A DNA stretch of 64,000 nt from JAWVZS01 sp964507825 (GTDB lineage Archaea; Thermoproteota; Nitrososphaeria; Nitrososphaerales; Nitrosopumilaceae): the NCBI GenBank assembly GCA_964507825.1, contig CAZDQM010000020.1:1-64000 (forward strand), given 5' to 3'. Below, one piece after another: positions 16,728-25,220 of the stretch. Both the position numbers and the translations under genes were made by a program. Position 1 is the stretch's first letter. Each line of letters begins with the position of its first letter. Under the pieces are notes generated by a model. It did no database searches, was not told the DNA's origin, and was given only the letters and a program-made list of their open reading frames with translations.

Positions 16728-18386
16728 ATGATGCGAGATAGGGCAATAATTACCAGTGCGCTCCCATATGCCAACGGTGAGATCCACCTCGGACATGTCG
16801 CATCAACCTATCTGCCTGCAGATGTAACCACTAGATTCCTTAGGCAAAAGGGCGTAGAAGCATACTATGTATGCGCGTCAGATGACTTTGGAACCCCGAT
16901 TCTCATCCAGTCAGAAAAGCATGGCATCTCCCCACAAGAGTACGTCGCACACTGGCACGAGCGCGATTGCAAAGACTTTGCCGCCATGAACATAAGATTC
17001 GATTGCTTTTACAATACAAGCTCAAAGGAGAACATAGAGTTTGTACAATATGTATTCGAGAAGCTAAGGGATTCAGGATACATATACAAGTCCGGAATCA
17101 TCCAGTTTTTTTGTGAGAGCGACGGCAAGTTCCTGCCCGACAGGTACGTGAGGGGGGCGTGCCCATACTGCGGCGCGCTTGACCAGTATTCGGACCTGTG
17201 CGAGGAATGCGGCCGCGTCCCAGACGAGATCAAGGATCCAAAATGCGCAATCTGCGGCAAAACCCCCGTCAAGAAGAGAACAGATCATTATTTTTTCAAG
17301 CTCAAGGACTTTGAGAATTCCCTGAATACGTGGTTGGAGGAGAACGGCAACCTGCAAAAGGATGTTAAAAAATACGTCCAGAATTGGATAAAGGCCGGGC
17401 TAGTCGACTGGGACATTACGCGCGACATAAGCTGGGGCGTGCCAATTCCGGCATCGGATGCAAAAGGACAGGTATTCTACGGATGGTTCGACAACCACCT
17501 TGCCTACATTTCAACTGCCATCAAGTTTCTAAGCGACAGGGGTATTAACGGAAAGGAGTTTTGGAATTCTGCAGACATTTACCATTTTATAGGAAAGGAT
17601 ATCGCATATCATCACTATTTGTTTCTGCCCGCAATGCGGCTCGGGATCGGAAAAGAGTACAAGCTGCCCGATTTCATCCCCACAAGGGGCCACCTCACGC
17701 TAGAGTCCAAAAAGATCTCAAAGAGTAGGAACTGGTACATCGGGCTAGGCGAGTTTCTAAAATACTACCCACCCGATTACCTGCGCTACTACCTGATCTC
17801 AATAAACCCGTACTCACAAGACGACCTGAACTTTGACTGGGACGAGTTTGCAACTAGGATAAACTCGGAGCTTATCGGCAACCTAGGAAACTTTGTAAAT
17901 CGCGCCCTCGGATTTGCGGCAAAGAATTTTGGCAGAATAGTACCCGGACCGCAAGAATATACCGAACGCGACAGGGACGCAGAGTCCATGATCATGTCGC
18001 TGTCCCAGAATGTCGGGGAACTGTTAGAGAACAACCATCTTGACCGGGCTCTAAGAAAGATACTAGACTTTACCGGCTACTTTAACCGGTATTTTCAACA
18101 CGCCGAACCCTGGAAGATGGAACGCGGCACCGACACGTGCGTGTTTTTGTCGGCCAATGCCGCCAAGAGCCTAGCCATCGCGCTATGCCCATTCCTGCCG
18201 GACTCTGCACAAAGGATATGGGAACAGCTTGGACTTGACGGTACCGTCTCCGAACAGTCCTGGGACTCTATATCCAGCATCAGTATAAAGACAGGTCACA
18301 GGCTAGGAGCACCTAGCCCGTTGTTCAGCAAGGTCCAAGACGAGGACATAAAAAAACACAGGCGGAGGCTCGGCACCATACATTGA
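16728..18386 (+). CDS. metG: Methionyl-tRNA synthetase
   Basis: 552 residues, a class I synthetase. The HIGH-type motif is in YANGEIHLGHVASTYLPAD and the KMSKS-type motif is KISKSRNWYIG (about residue 330). Two CxxC zinc knuckles sit in the connective peptide (CPYCGALDQYSDLCEECG and CAICGK). The C-terminal EMAP/Trbp111-like tRNA-binding domain is absent, as in many archaea where it is a separate gene. ATG 16728 is followed at once by a second ATG. The next gene starts within this stop (TTGA overlap), so the two are translationally coupled. Confidence 0.96.
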   Translation: MMRDRAIITSALPYANGEIHLGHVASTYLPADVTTRFLRQKGVEAYYVCASDDFGTPILIQSEKHGISPQEYVAHWHERDCKDFAAMNIRFDCFYNTSSKENIEFVQYVFEKLRDSGYIYKSGIIQFFCESDGKFLPDRYVRGACPYCGALDQYSDLCEECGRVPDEIKDPKCAICGKTPVKKRTDHYFFKLKDFENSLNTWLEENGNLQKDVKKYVQNWIKAGLVDWDITRDISWGVPIPASDAKGQVFYGWFDNHLAYISTAIKFLSDRGINGKEFWNSADIYHFIGKDIAYHHYLFLPAMRLGIGKEYKLPDFIPTRGHLTLESKKISKSRNWYIGLGEFLKYYPPDYLRYYLISINPYSQDDLNFDWDEFATRINSELIGNLGNFVNRALGFAAKNFGRIVPGPQEYTERDRDAESMIMSLSQNVGELLENNHLDRALRKILDFTGYFNRYFQHAEPWKMERGTDTCVFLSANAAKSLAIALCPFLPDSAQRIWEQLGLDGTVSEQSWDSISSISIKTGHRLGAPSPLFSKVQDEDIKKHRRRLGTIH

Positions 18387-19135
18387 AGCCGTTTCCCAGA
18401 ATATCCACAAGGGGGTTCTATAACCTGTACAACGGAGATACACTAAGCGCAGAACCGTACCACCTCTTTCCAAAGTCGTTTTTTGATTCCATCATGGGAA
18501 TAAAGGAGATCACGATCATGATGCACGGGTTACGAAACGACAGTGCCGGCGCGCTAGACAAGTTTGTAATAGCACAGAGGCGTCTAAGGCGGGTAGGATA
18601 CAGGTACCCCGTAATAGGATACAGCTATGACTCTAATACCAGGGGCGCCCACCTAGACAGATACGCCGCAAGGGCGCAACGTGTAGGCCAGAGGATTGCA
18701 AGAAAGAACGGCAGAAATCTTGCAAGGTTTATGCAGGATTTTAATAGAAAGAGCCCGGATACCAGTATCCGCCTGATGGGCCACTCGCTTGGCTCAAAGG
18801 TGATCCTGCATGCGGCCGAGGCCCTGTCTAGGTCATCTAGACGCGCGCCCATGATAGAGTCCATACACCTCTTTGGCGCGTCCGTGACAGCAGGCGAGAT
18901 ATACTCGGAAAAATACTCGAAGATTCTTCAGTGTATAGTCAGAACTAAAATCGTAAACCATTACAGCCCGGATGATGATATCCTCAAAGATGCGCACGAG
19001 AGCGGGGACGTGCCCTCTCCAATAGGATACCTAGGCTGCAGGCCAAAGCCCCTTGCAAAATATACTCAGAAAAGGGTGAATCCAAAGAACCACAGGTTTG
19101 CAAGCTATGCTGCCACGATCAGGTCGTTTCCATGA
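18383..19135 (+). CDS. Alpha/beta-hydrolase-like protein
   Basis: 250 residues. An early strand and oxyanion region (ITIMMHGLRNDSAGALDKF) and a nucleophile elbow GHSLGSKVILHAAEAL (Ser about residue 134) mark an alpha/beta hydrolase of the DUF726/DUF900-like kind. The late NHYSPDDDIL and NHRFASY segments could supply the acid and His. No signal peptide, so it is cytoplasmic; the substrate is unknown. It starts at a TTG overlapping the metG stop by four bases, so it depends on metG translation, but no functional link to methionine charging is evident. Confidence 0.75.
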   Translation: MKPFPRISTRGFYNLYNGDTLSAEPYHLFPKSFFDSIMGIKEITIMMHGLRNDSAGALDKFVIAQRRLRRVGYRYPVIGYSYDSNTRGAHLDRYAARAQRVGQRIARKNGRNLARFMQDFNRKSPDTSIRLMGHSLGSKVILHAAEALSRSSRRAPMIESIHLFGASVTAGEIYSEKYSKILQCIVRTKIVNHYSPDDDILKDAHESGDVPSPIGYLGCRPKPLAKYTQKRVNPKNHRFASYAATIRSFP

Positions 19136-19137
19136 AG

Positions 19138-19145
19138 GTTAAATC
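19138..19145 (+). promoter_or_regulatory. TATA box of the EF-like gene
   Basis: gttaaatc, about 26 bases before ATG 19167. Inferred from spacing. Confidence 0.45.
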
Positions 19146-19166
19146 CCCCCATAGCATACTGCCAAC

Positions 19167-20081
19167 ATGAAATCAATGAACTTTGCCGTCCTAGGCGATC
19201 AGGGTATAGCTGCAGGCCTTGGGAAACGCGGGACGCAGACGGATCTTACGTTGTATGACAGGAAGGAGGCAGGTACAATCCGCACGTGGGTTGCACCAAA
19301 CGGGTTTCCAGCAAAGATCCAGCCGCTCCTCCAGGCAATCAACATGTCCGAGTTTGCAATATTCCATGTAACTGCACTTGACAGGTTTGCAGGCGAGCAG
19401 ATAGTAGCCCTAGATATACTAAACAAGAGGACGGGAATCCTAAGCCACACCCATGAGATCGACGATAATGCCCTTGACTCCATAATCAACGGAACGGTAA
19501 TGGAGAATTATACAAGGACAGATGTAGATGGAATCCGCGGCGAGATTGCAAAGATTGAGCCCGTATCCAAGGACGGCGCGGCACGTATAGCCATAGACCA
19601 CTGCTTTGACGTAAAGGGGGGCGGCACCGTCGTGCTAGGCACGATAACTGCCGGCACGATCAAAAAGTATGATGTCCTCAAGTTGCTACCAGCAGATATA
19701 GAGGTGACCGTAAAATCAATCCAGATGCACGATGTTCCAATGGAGCAGGCAGCGTGTCCGGCTAGGGTCGGCCTGCTGCTAAAGGGCGCAGATCCAAAGG
19801 AGATAGGGCGCGGCGACATGCTGTGCATGGATGATTCCATGAGGGTTGCCAACGAGTTAGAACTAGACTTTGCAAAAGTGCAATATTACAAGGGAGAGAT
19901 CAAAAAGGGACAGATGTGCCTGATCAACGTCGGACTAAAGATCGTATCCGGAAGGATCTCTTCGACATCGCCGCTCAAGGTCATCCTAGAAAAGCCCGTC
20001 GTCTGTGACGGCTCACCATGTGTAATACTCGGGCCCGAGTCCGCCGGAATCAGGATTATAGGAGGCGGCAAGATCATTTGA
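19167..20081 (+). CDS. EF-Tu/SelB-like paralogue lacking GTPase motifs
   Basis: 304 residues with the outline of a translational GTPase: an N-terminal alpha/beta domain, then beta-barrel domain II (GGGTVVLGTITAGTIKKYDVL, about 150-240) and a domain III-like barrel. Domain II motifs match the SelB/EF-1A group. The G domain is degenerate. The position of the P-loop reads VLGDQGIAAGLGKRGTQTD instead of GxxxxGK[ST], and no DxxG or NKxD motif is seen, so GTP hydrolysis is unlikely. It may bind tRNA or ribosome as a non-cycling factor, or act as a regulator. The role is unknown; the family assignment is moderately sure. Confidence 0.72.
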   Translation: MKSMNFAVLGDQGIAAGLGKRGTQTDLTLYDRKEAGTIRTWVAPNGFPAKIQPLLQAINMSEFAIFHVTALDRFAGEQIVALDILNKRTGILSHTHEIDDNALDSIINGTVMENYTRTDVDGIRGEIAKIEPVSKDGAARIAIDHCFDVKGGGTVVLGTITAGTIKKYDVLKLLPADIEVTVKSIQMHDVPMEQAACPARVGLLLKGADPKEIGRGDMLCMDDSMRVANELELDFAKVQYYKGEIKKGQMCLINVGLKIVSGRISSTSPLKVILEKPVVCDGSPCVILGPESAGIRIIGGGKII

Positions 20082-20197
20082 GATTATCAGTGCCGTCTCA
20101 TGCTAGGTTGCACATAACATGGAATACATCAATGGTACAGACACGATCTGATTCAAAACGGTGACCATGGACCGTCGATTCCCATATACTCATGACA

Positions 20198-20213
20198 TGA
20201 TTTAATTAAATCA
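20198..20213 (+). promoter_or_regulatory. 16-bp perfect palindrome over the nadM TATA box
   Basis: tgatttaattaaatca is a perfect palindrome centred about 26 bases before ATG 20231, so it covers the expected TATA element. A dimeric repressor bound here would block TBP. Alternatively it is simply an A/T-rich TATA region that happens to be symmetric. Confidence 0.5.
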
Positions 20214-20230
20214 TCCCACACTAGTCATGT

Positions 20231-20761
20231 ATGCGCGCGCTCGTCATGGGACGGTTTCAGCCATTCCATCTAGGTCACCTAGATTTGATAAGACATGTGC
20301 TTGGGAACAACGACGAGATAATAGTTGCAATAACTAGCTCACAGTTTAACTATTTACCAAAGGATCCGTTTACAGCAGGAGAGAGGATAAAAATGATCCA
20401 CGATTCCTTACGCAGTGACGGTGTGGACATGGGTCGGTGTCACATAGTACATCTAGAAAACCAACCAAACATAGCAACATGGTCCGGATACCTCAAGGCC
20501 GCACTGCCCCCGTTTGATCGGGTATACAGCGGCAACGAGTACGTTTCAATGTTACTTAGGGATTCAGGTATAGACGTCATAATGCCAGAGTTGTATAATA
20601 GGGCAGAATTTTCATCTACGATAATTCGTGACAGGATTGTACGCGGCGCAGATTGGCAACATCTAGTTCCAAGGGCAGTATCAGAATTAATCAGCAAGAT
20701 TGGTGGTGTTGACCGCATACGTACCATCATGGCAACAGATACGGACCCGACTAGACATTGA
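20231..20761 (+). CDS. nadM: Nicotinamide-nucleotide adenylyltransferase, archaeal type
   Basis: 176 residues, the normal archaeal NadM length. The nucleotidyltransferase signature GRFQPFHLGHLDLIRHV is at the N-terminus and the second ATP motif is in EFSSTIIRDRI. It makes NAD+ from NMN and ATP, the last step of NAD synthesis and salvage. Leaderless ATG behind an A/T palindrome. The stop TGA overlaps the TTG start of a 40-residue zinc-ribbon gene. Phosphopantetheine adenylyltransferase shares the fold but not the GRFQPFHLGH form of the motif. Confidence 0.93.
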   Translation: MRALVMGRFQPFHLGHLDLIRHVLGNNDEIIVAITSSQFNYLPKDPFTAGERIKMIHDSLRSDGVDMGRCHIVHLENQPNIATWSGYLKAALPPFDRVYSGNEYVSMLLRDSGIDVIMPELYNRAEFSSTIIRDRIVRGADWQHLVPRAVSELISKIGGVDRIRTIMATDTDPTRH

Positions 20762-20880
20762 CTGGGCCTATACGCGCCTGCCCCGTCTGCCCGGGATGCG
20801 GCTCGGGCAGGTTCAAGAGAATACCCGGGGACGACATTACAGTACAGTGCCAAAAGTGTGGCAGAATAATGCAAATCTAG
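20758..20880 (+). CDS. 40-residue zinc-ribbon protein coupled to nadM
   Basis: A short frame starting at TTG 20758 that overlaps the nadM stop as TTGA. The peptide contains ACPVCPGCGSG and VQCQKCGRIMQI, two CxxC knuckles separated by about 18 residues, which is a compact zinc ribbon. The same TTGA coupling occurs between metG and its neighbour, so it looks like a local start style. Function unknown. Such mini-ribbons often bind nucleic acid or ribosomes. Confidence 0.65.
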   Translation: MTGPIRACPVCPGCGSGRFKRIPGDDITVQCQKCGRIMQI

Positions 20881-20889
20881 GTTAATATT
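20881..20889 (+). promoter_or_regulatory. TATA box of ilvC
   Basis: gttaatatt, about 29 bases before ATG 20914, right after the zinc-ribbon stop. Inferred from spacing. Confidence 0.5.
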
Positions 20890-20913
20890 TGCAGTAATGG
20901 AACGATAGCATAC

Positions 20914-21912
20914 ATGGCACAGACATGGAAGGATGCAGACATTAGCCTCGATCCAATCAAGGATCAGACGGTTGCCGTGATCGGTTATGGAATCCAGGGT
21001 GATGCGCAGGCAAACAACATGAAGGATTCTGGTCTTAATGTCATAATAGGGCTCAGGAAGGACGGAGATAGCTGGAAAAAGGCAGAATCCGACGGGCACC
21101 GTATATTACCAATAAAAGATGCCGCAAGAGAGGCAGATATCATTCACGTGCTTGTTCCAGACATGATTCAGGGTGCAATATACAGGGATGATATAGAGGA
21201 CGCCCTTTCTGACGGAAAGGCGCTTTCATTTTCCCACGCCGCGGCAATCCATTGGGGGTGGATCAAGGCGCCTGCCAACATAGATGTAATCATGGTGGCT
21301 CCAAAGGGTCCGGGCTCCAAGGTCAGAGAGACGTACCTAGAGAACTTTGGGACACCGTCGATCGTGGCAGTGGAACAGGATCATACCGGACATGCATGGG
21401 AGCGAACGCTTGGAATTGCAAAGGCCATAGGCAGTGCAAGGGCAGGACTGATAAAGACCACGTTCAAAGAAGAGGTCGAGACCGACTGGTTCGGTGAGCA
21501 GGCGGATCTGTGCGGTGGCGCCGCGTCGATGGTGACCAATGCGTTTGAGACGCTAGTGGAGGCAGGGTACCAGCCAGAGATTGCATACTTTGAGGTGTTG
21601 CACGAGCTCAAGTTAATAGTAGACATGATCCAAAGGTACGGAATCAATGGAATGTGGAGGCGCGTAAGCGAGACTGCAAGGTACGGCGGACTGACGCGCG
21701 GCCCACTAGTCATGAATAATATAAACAAGGAGAACATGAAGCGAGTCCTGACTATGATCCAAGACGGCACATTCAACGAGGAATGGGTTTCAGAGTACAG
21801 GAAAAAAGGCAAGGATTCGTTTGACCAGTACATGAGGCAGTACGAGGATCACCAGATCGAAAAAGTCGGAAGGCAGATGCGCAAGATGATGTGGCCCGAC
21901 TCTACGGAATAA
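20914..21912 (+). CDS. ilvC: Ketol-acid reductoisomerase
   Basis: 332 residues, class I (short) enzyme. The Rossmann motif VIGYGIQGDAQANNMKDSG binds NAD(P)H. The knotted C-terminal domain carries the metal ligands (TDWFGEQADLCGGAASMV and YFEVLHELKLIVDMI). It isomerises and reduces acetolactate or acetohydroxybutyrate in valine, leucine and isoleucine synthesis. No other ilv gene is nearby, so it is transcribed alone, apparently leaderless. It converges with the mutase B12-binding chain, whose end lies 4 bases past its stop. Confidence 0.96.
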   Translation: MAQTWKDADISLDPIKDQTVAVIGYGIQGDAQANNMKDSGLNVIIGLRKDGDSWKKAESDGHRILPIKDAAREADIIHVLVPDMIQGAIYRDDIEDALSDGKALSFSHAAAIHWGWIKAPANIDVIMVAPKGPGSKVRETYLENFGTPSIVAVEQDHTGHAWERTLGIAKAIGSARAGLIKTTFKEEVETDWFGEQADLCGGAASMVTNAFETLVEAGYQPEIAYFEVLHELKLIVDMIQRYGINGMWRRVSETARYGGLTRGPLVMNNINKENMKRVLTMIQDGTFNEEWVSEYRKKGKDSFDQYMRQYEDHQIEKVGRQMRKMMWPDSTE

Positions 21913-21916
21913 TCCC

Positions 21917-22336
21917 CTATATCTTTCGTAGTTTAGAGACGCCAGTCGTAATATGCTCGATGATTACTGGTAGCGGCGTTCCGGGCCCAAATACGTGGTC
22001 TACTCCAGACTTTGTCAATCCCTTGTGATCCACTTCGGGTATCACCCCGCCGCCAAGTACAAGCACGTCGCGGATTCCCTTTTTCTTCATGGCCCGCACG
22101 ACCCGCGGAAAGAGTGTGCCGTGCGCCCCATTTAACAGGCTCATTGCAACCGCGTCGACATCCTCATCCTCGGCAATCTGAGCCACCCTCTCAGGGGTTG
22201 CAAACAGCCCAGAGTATATCACCTCCATGCCTGCATCCCGAAACGCCTTGCACAGTACGAGTGCTCCTCGGTCATGCCCGTCAAGGCCGAGCTTTGCCAC
22301 TAGAATTTTGATTCTGCGCGCCGTACCCTGCTTCAT
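21917..22336 (-). CDS. mcmA2: Methylmalonyl-CoA mutase, B12-binding chain
   Basis: 139 residues consisting of only the cobalamin-binding Rossmann-like domain. It has the signature KLGLDGHDRGALVL (the DxHxxG motif whose His ligates cobalt), then SLLNGAHGTLFPRV and GGGVIPEVD. It partners with the large chain at 6194-7786, which lacks this domain. The two genes are about 14 kb apart rather than adjacent. It lies 54 bases downstream of ahcY on the same strand. Confidence 0.93.
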   Translation of the reverse strand: MKQGTARRIKILVAKLGLDGHDRGALVLCKAFRDAGMEVIYSGLFATPERVAQIAEDEDVDAVAMSLLNGAHGTLFPRVVRAMKKKGIRDVLVLGGGVIPEVDHKGLTKSGVDHVFGPGTPLPVIIEHITTGVSKLRKI

Positions 22337-22390
22337 TATAATACATGAAATACTCCACCCTTATTTGATTTTCCCAGATGCGCCGTGTAT

Positions 22391-23629
22391 CTACCAGCTG
22401 TTGGCGTACCTGACCTGTTCGGGTGTCAGCCTGTCGATTTTGACGCCCATGGCCTTTAACGCGTCCGTTGCAACCTGGACGTCGATCTCTTTGGGAACAG
22501 GAAGGATGCGGTTTTCCATCTTTTCATGGTTCTCAAGTATGTACATGATTGACAGGATTTGATTTGAGAATGACTGTGCCATGACCTCGGGCGGATGGCC
22601 CTCTGCGGCGACAAGGTTTGCTAGCCTTCCCTTTCCAATAAGGTACACACGCCTGCCGTTTTGCAGCATGCACTCGTCTAGGTGGGGTCTCACCTCCCTG
22701 ACTGATTTGGAGCGTCCAAGCAGGAACTTTGTGTCTATTTCAACGTCAAAGTGTCCGACATTTCCCATGATCGCGCCGTCCTTCATGTTCAGTATGTGCT
22801 CCTTTCTGATGACGCCGGTCATGCCCGTACACGTGATGAATATGTCACCATACTTTGAGGCCTCGGACATTCGCATCACCTCGTATCCATCCATGTGAGC
22901 CTCTAGCGCCTTGACCGGATCAACCTCGGTTACAATAACCCTGCCGCCCATTCCGGAGAATCTTGATGCGACGCCCCTTCCAACCCATCCATATCCTACT
23001 ACAACTATCCTCTTTGCTGCAATCAAGAGGTTCATTGCCCGAAGGTACCCGTCTATCGTGCTCTGTCCCGTTCCGTAACGGTTGTCAAACATGTGCTTGG
23101 TATAAGCGTCGTTGACCACGATTACCGGGTATCGCAGCTTGCCGTCGTTTTCGACTGCCCTTATCCGGGTGACGCCGGCGGTGGTCTCCTCGGTGGCGCC
23201 CATGATATTCAAGTTCCGGTGCTTGGCATCAAAGTGGGCCTTTATGTTCATGTCGGCACCGTCATCAGTTAGAATGTCGGGCTGATGGTCGAGCACCTTG
23301 TCGATGCACCAGTCATACTCCTTGTCGGTCTGGTTGTTCCATGCATAAACGTGAATGCCCTGGGATGCCAGAAACGCCGCAATGTCATCTTGTGTCGTAA
23401 GCGGGTTTCCACCGCAGGCCGCCACGTCGGCGCCGAGCTCCTTTGCGCCCATTAATAGTACCGACGTCTCCTTTGTTATGTGAAGGCAAAATCCAAGGGT
23501 TGTTCCCCGAAGCGGTCTTGATTTTTTCAGTCTGTTTATCGTATTGTCGAGGATTTGCATGTGCGAACGCGCCCACTCGTATGATATTTTACCTTGCTTG
23601 GCGAGTCGCGGATTCCTTACCTTGCTCAA
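22391..23629 (-). CDS. ahcY: Adenosylhomocysteinase
   Basis: 412 residues. It hydrolyses S-adenosylhomocysteine to adenosine and homocysteine, removing the product inhibitor of methyltransferases. Motifs: CGGNPLTTQDDIAA near the N-terminus, GATEETTAGVTR, DNRYGTGQSTIDGY, the NAD-binding VVVGYGWVGRGVA, and the C-terminal PEQVRYANSW typical of archaeal forms. The Lys/Tyr C-terminal tail of the eukaryotic enzyme is replaced by this shorter end, as usual in archaea. The start is TTG 23629. The IS110 element lies immediately upstream. Confidence 0.95.
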   Translation of the reverse strand: MSKVRNPRLAKQGKISYEWARSHMQILDNTINRLKKSRPLRGTTLGFCLHITKETSVLLMGAKELGADVAACGGNPLTTQDDIAAFLASQGIHVYAWNNQTDKEYDWCIDKVLDHQPDILTDDGADMNIKAHFDAKHRNLNIMGATEETTAGVTRIRAVENDGKLRYPVIVVNDAYTKHMFDNRYGTGQSTIDGYLRAMNLLIAAKRIVVVGYGWVGRGVASRFSGMGGRVIVTEVDPVKALEAHMDGYEVMRMSEASKYGDIFITCTGMTGVIRKEHILNMKDGAIMGNVGHFDVEIDTKFLLGRSKSVREVRPHLDECMLQNGRRVYLIGKGRLANLVAAEGHPPEVMAQSFSNQILSIMYILENHEKMENRILPVPKEIDVQVATDALKAMGVKIDRLTPEQVRYANSW

Positions 23630-23716
23630 CGATATCTAGTCCTTTATACAGCATATAAAATCCTATCAGGAATTGGTTCGTATATACTCAGGTCGATTCG
23701 GGATTTATACCCGGAT

Positions 23717-23748
23717 ATATTATTCGTTTTGAAATTTCAGGTATAATG
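23717..23748 (+). repeat. Left 32-bp direct repeat of the IS110 element
   Basis: Exact match to 25221-25252. It contains the palindrome gaaatttc and then caggtataatg. Flanking bases differ on both sides, so 32 bp is the full length. Confidence 0.95.
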
Positions 23749-23757
23749 TAACCATAT

Positions 23758-25017
23758 GTGGCAAGCAGAGCGCGGCAAGGTCGGGAATCAGATGGTATTC
23801 GCCGTGATCAGCGCAAGGCCGAAATGCAAACAAACAGATTAGGGATCGCAAAAAGTGGACGCGTGAAGGCTGTTGGCGTAGCCAAAACGGAAAAGGCACT
23901 GGCCACCGGTACGGTCTGCGCAGAGACCCCCGGCGGCGGTCCGGAACATTTTGTTGGAATCGATCTGCACAAAAAATTCATGCAGGTGGCGCTGATGGAC
24001 TCGGGTGGGAAACTCCTCCAAAACAAGAGGGTGGAGTGCGATCTCAGGAACGTCGAAATAGAGTTCTCCAAGCTTCCGGCGGGCGCCAAATACGTTATGG
24101 AGTCGTCCTCCGTGTGGTACGGCATGTACAGGTTTCTCAGGGACAGGCTGGGCCTGAACGTCATGCTGTCAAACCCACTCGCGACGAAGCGGATCGCCGA
24201 GTCAAAAAAGAAGACGGATAAAGTGGACGCGGAGATACTAGCCGACCTGCTCAGGGGCGGATACATATCCGGCTGTTACGTGCCTGACGACTGCGTGGTG
24301 AAGGACAGGCAGCTAATCAGGTTCAGAAGCCAGCTCATCAAGGAAAGAACCAAGTTCAAGAATGGCATACACGGGATACTTTTGCAACAGGGAACCAGGA
24401 TCCAGGGGCAGCCGTTTACGTCGCGGTATGTGAGCGAACTGCGCAGGCTCGACGACTGGAGGATAGAGAAATACCTCGGCATGATAGCGTTCCTGAACGG
24501 GTACATCGCCGACTGCGATGCCAGAATCCAAACGGCGATGTCAAAAAACGAAAGCGCCAAGCTCCTCAAGACGGTGCCCGGGATAGGAAACATCACGGCG
24601 CTTGCTCTGGCATCTGAGATCGACGACATCTCGAGGTTTTCTGACATGGACCACCTGGTGTCATATTTTGGGCTGGTCCCGTCGGTGAGGAACTCTGCTA
24701 GTACCGTCCATCACGGACGCATAACAAAGACTGGAAACTCTCTGGTGCGGCGCCTGCTTACGGAAGCCGTGCTGGTGCACATGATGTTTGCAAGGAATAG
24801 GAAGATGTCCACCCCGATCAGCAGTTTCTACGAGCGGCTCAGCAAAAAGCGCGGTGTCTCAAAGGCAAGGGTCGCGGCGGCGGCCAAGATGCTCAGGATC
24901 GTGTTCTGGATGCTGAAAAAGAAGATTGACTTTTGGACGTGCGTCAAGGAGGGAAGAAAGAGCACGTACCGAGAACCCAAGAAGAAAGGATCACAGAGTG
25001 TGAAGAATCATGGTTAG
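23758..25017 (+). CDS. IS110-family transposase (DEDD and serine)
   Basis: 419 residues from GTG 23758; ATG 23824 is an alternative giving 397. The N-terminal RuvC-like domain shows the DEDD set: Asp69 in FVGIDLHKKF, Glu115 in YVMESSSVWY, and Asp154 and Asp157 in KKTDKVDAEILADLL. The C-terminal Transposase_20 domain has the helix-hairpin LKTVPGIGNITALAL and the catalytic serine region GRITKTGNSLVRRLL (Ser about 328). The frame is intact with no stop or frameshift, so it may be active. A lysine-rich tail ends the protein. Confidence 0.93.
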   Translation: MASRARQGRESDGIRRDQRKAEMQTNRLGIAKSGRVKAVGVAKTEKALATGTVCAETPGGGPEHFVGIDLHKKFMQVALMDSGGKLLQNKRVECDLRNVEIEFSKLPAGAKYVMESSSVWYGMYRFLRDRLGLNVMLSNPLATKRIAESKKKTDKVDAEILADLLRGGYISGCYVPDDCVVKDRQLIRFRSQLIKERTKFKNGIHGILLQQGTRIQGQPFTSRYVSELRRLDDWRIEKYLGMIAFLNGYIADCDARIQTAMSKNESAKLLKTVPGIGNITALALASEIDDISRFSDMDHLVSYFGLVPSVRNSASTVHHGRITKTGNSLVRRLLTEAVLVHMMFARNRKMSTPISSFYERLSKKRGVSKARVAAAAKMLRIVFWMLKKKIDFWTCVKEGRKSTYREPKKKGSQSVKNHG

Positions 25018-25220
25018 GGATTTGTGCGTTTCTAATATGGGATTGCATGCCCGGTGTTGTAACTGCATAGAGACCCTGGCGAATGGATGAAGCATGGTAT
25101 TGGGATTGCATGCCCGCATAGATACGTATTCGCCACATCCTAGAAGGGAGAACCGAATCTAGCGTGTGCTATGCATCAACGCACGAAAACCGCCGGATTC
25201 CTTATAAAGTTCCAACATAG
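25018..25220 (+). ncRNA. Candidate bridge RNA region of the IS110 element
   Basis: About 200 noncoding bases between the transposase stop and the right repeat. A 16-base sequence, tgggattgcatgcccg, occurs twice (25038-25053 and 25101-25116), each time able to form a GGG/CCC-closed hairpin around a GCATGC palindrome and each time followed shortly by catagaga or catagata. Two related stem-loops in the noncoding end are what a bridge RNA with target and donor loops would need. Inference from family knowledge and layout; no structure was computed. Confidence 0.5.

Noticed and set aside
20440..21099. 219-codon minus-strand frame over nadM and ilvC
   Set aside because: It crosses two solid genes, the zinc ribbon and a promoter; no motif.
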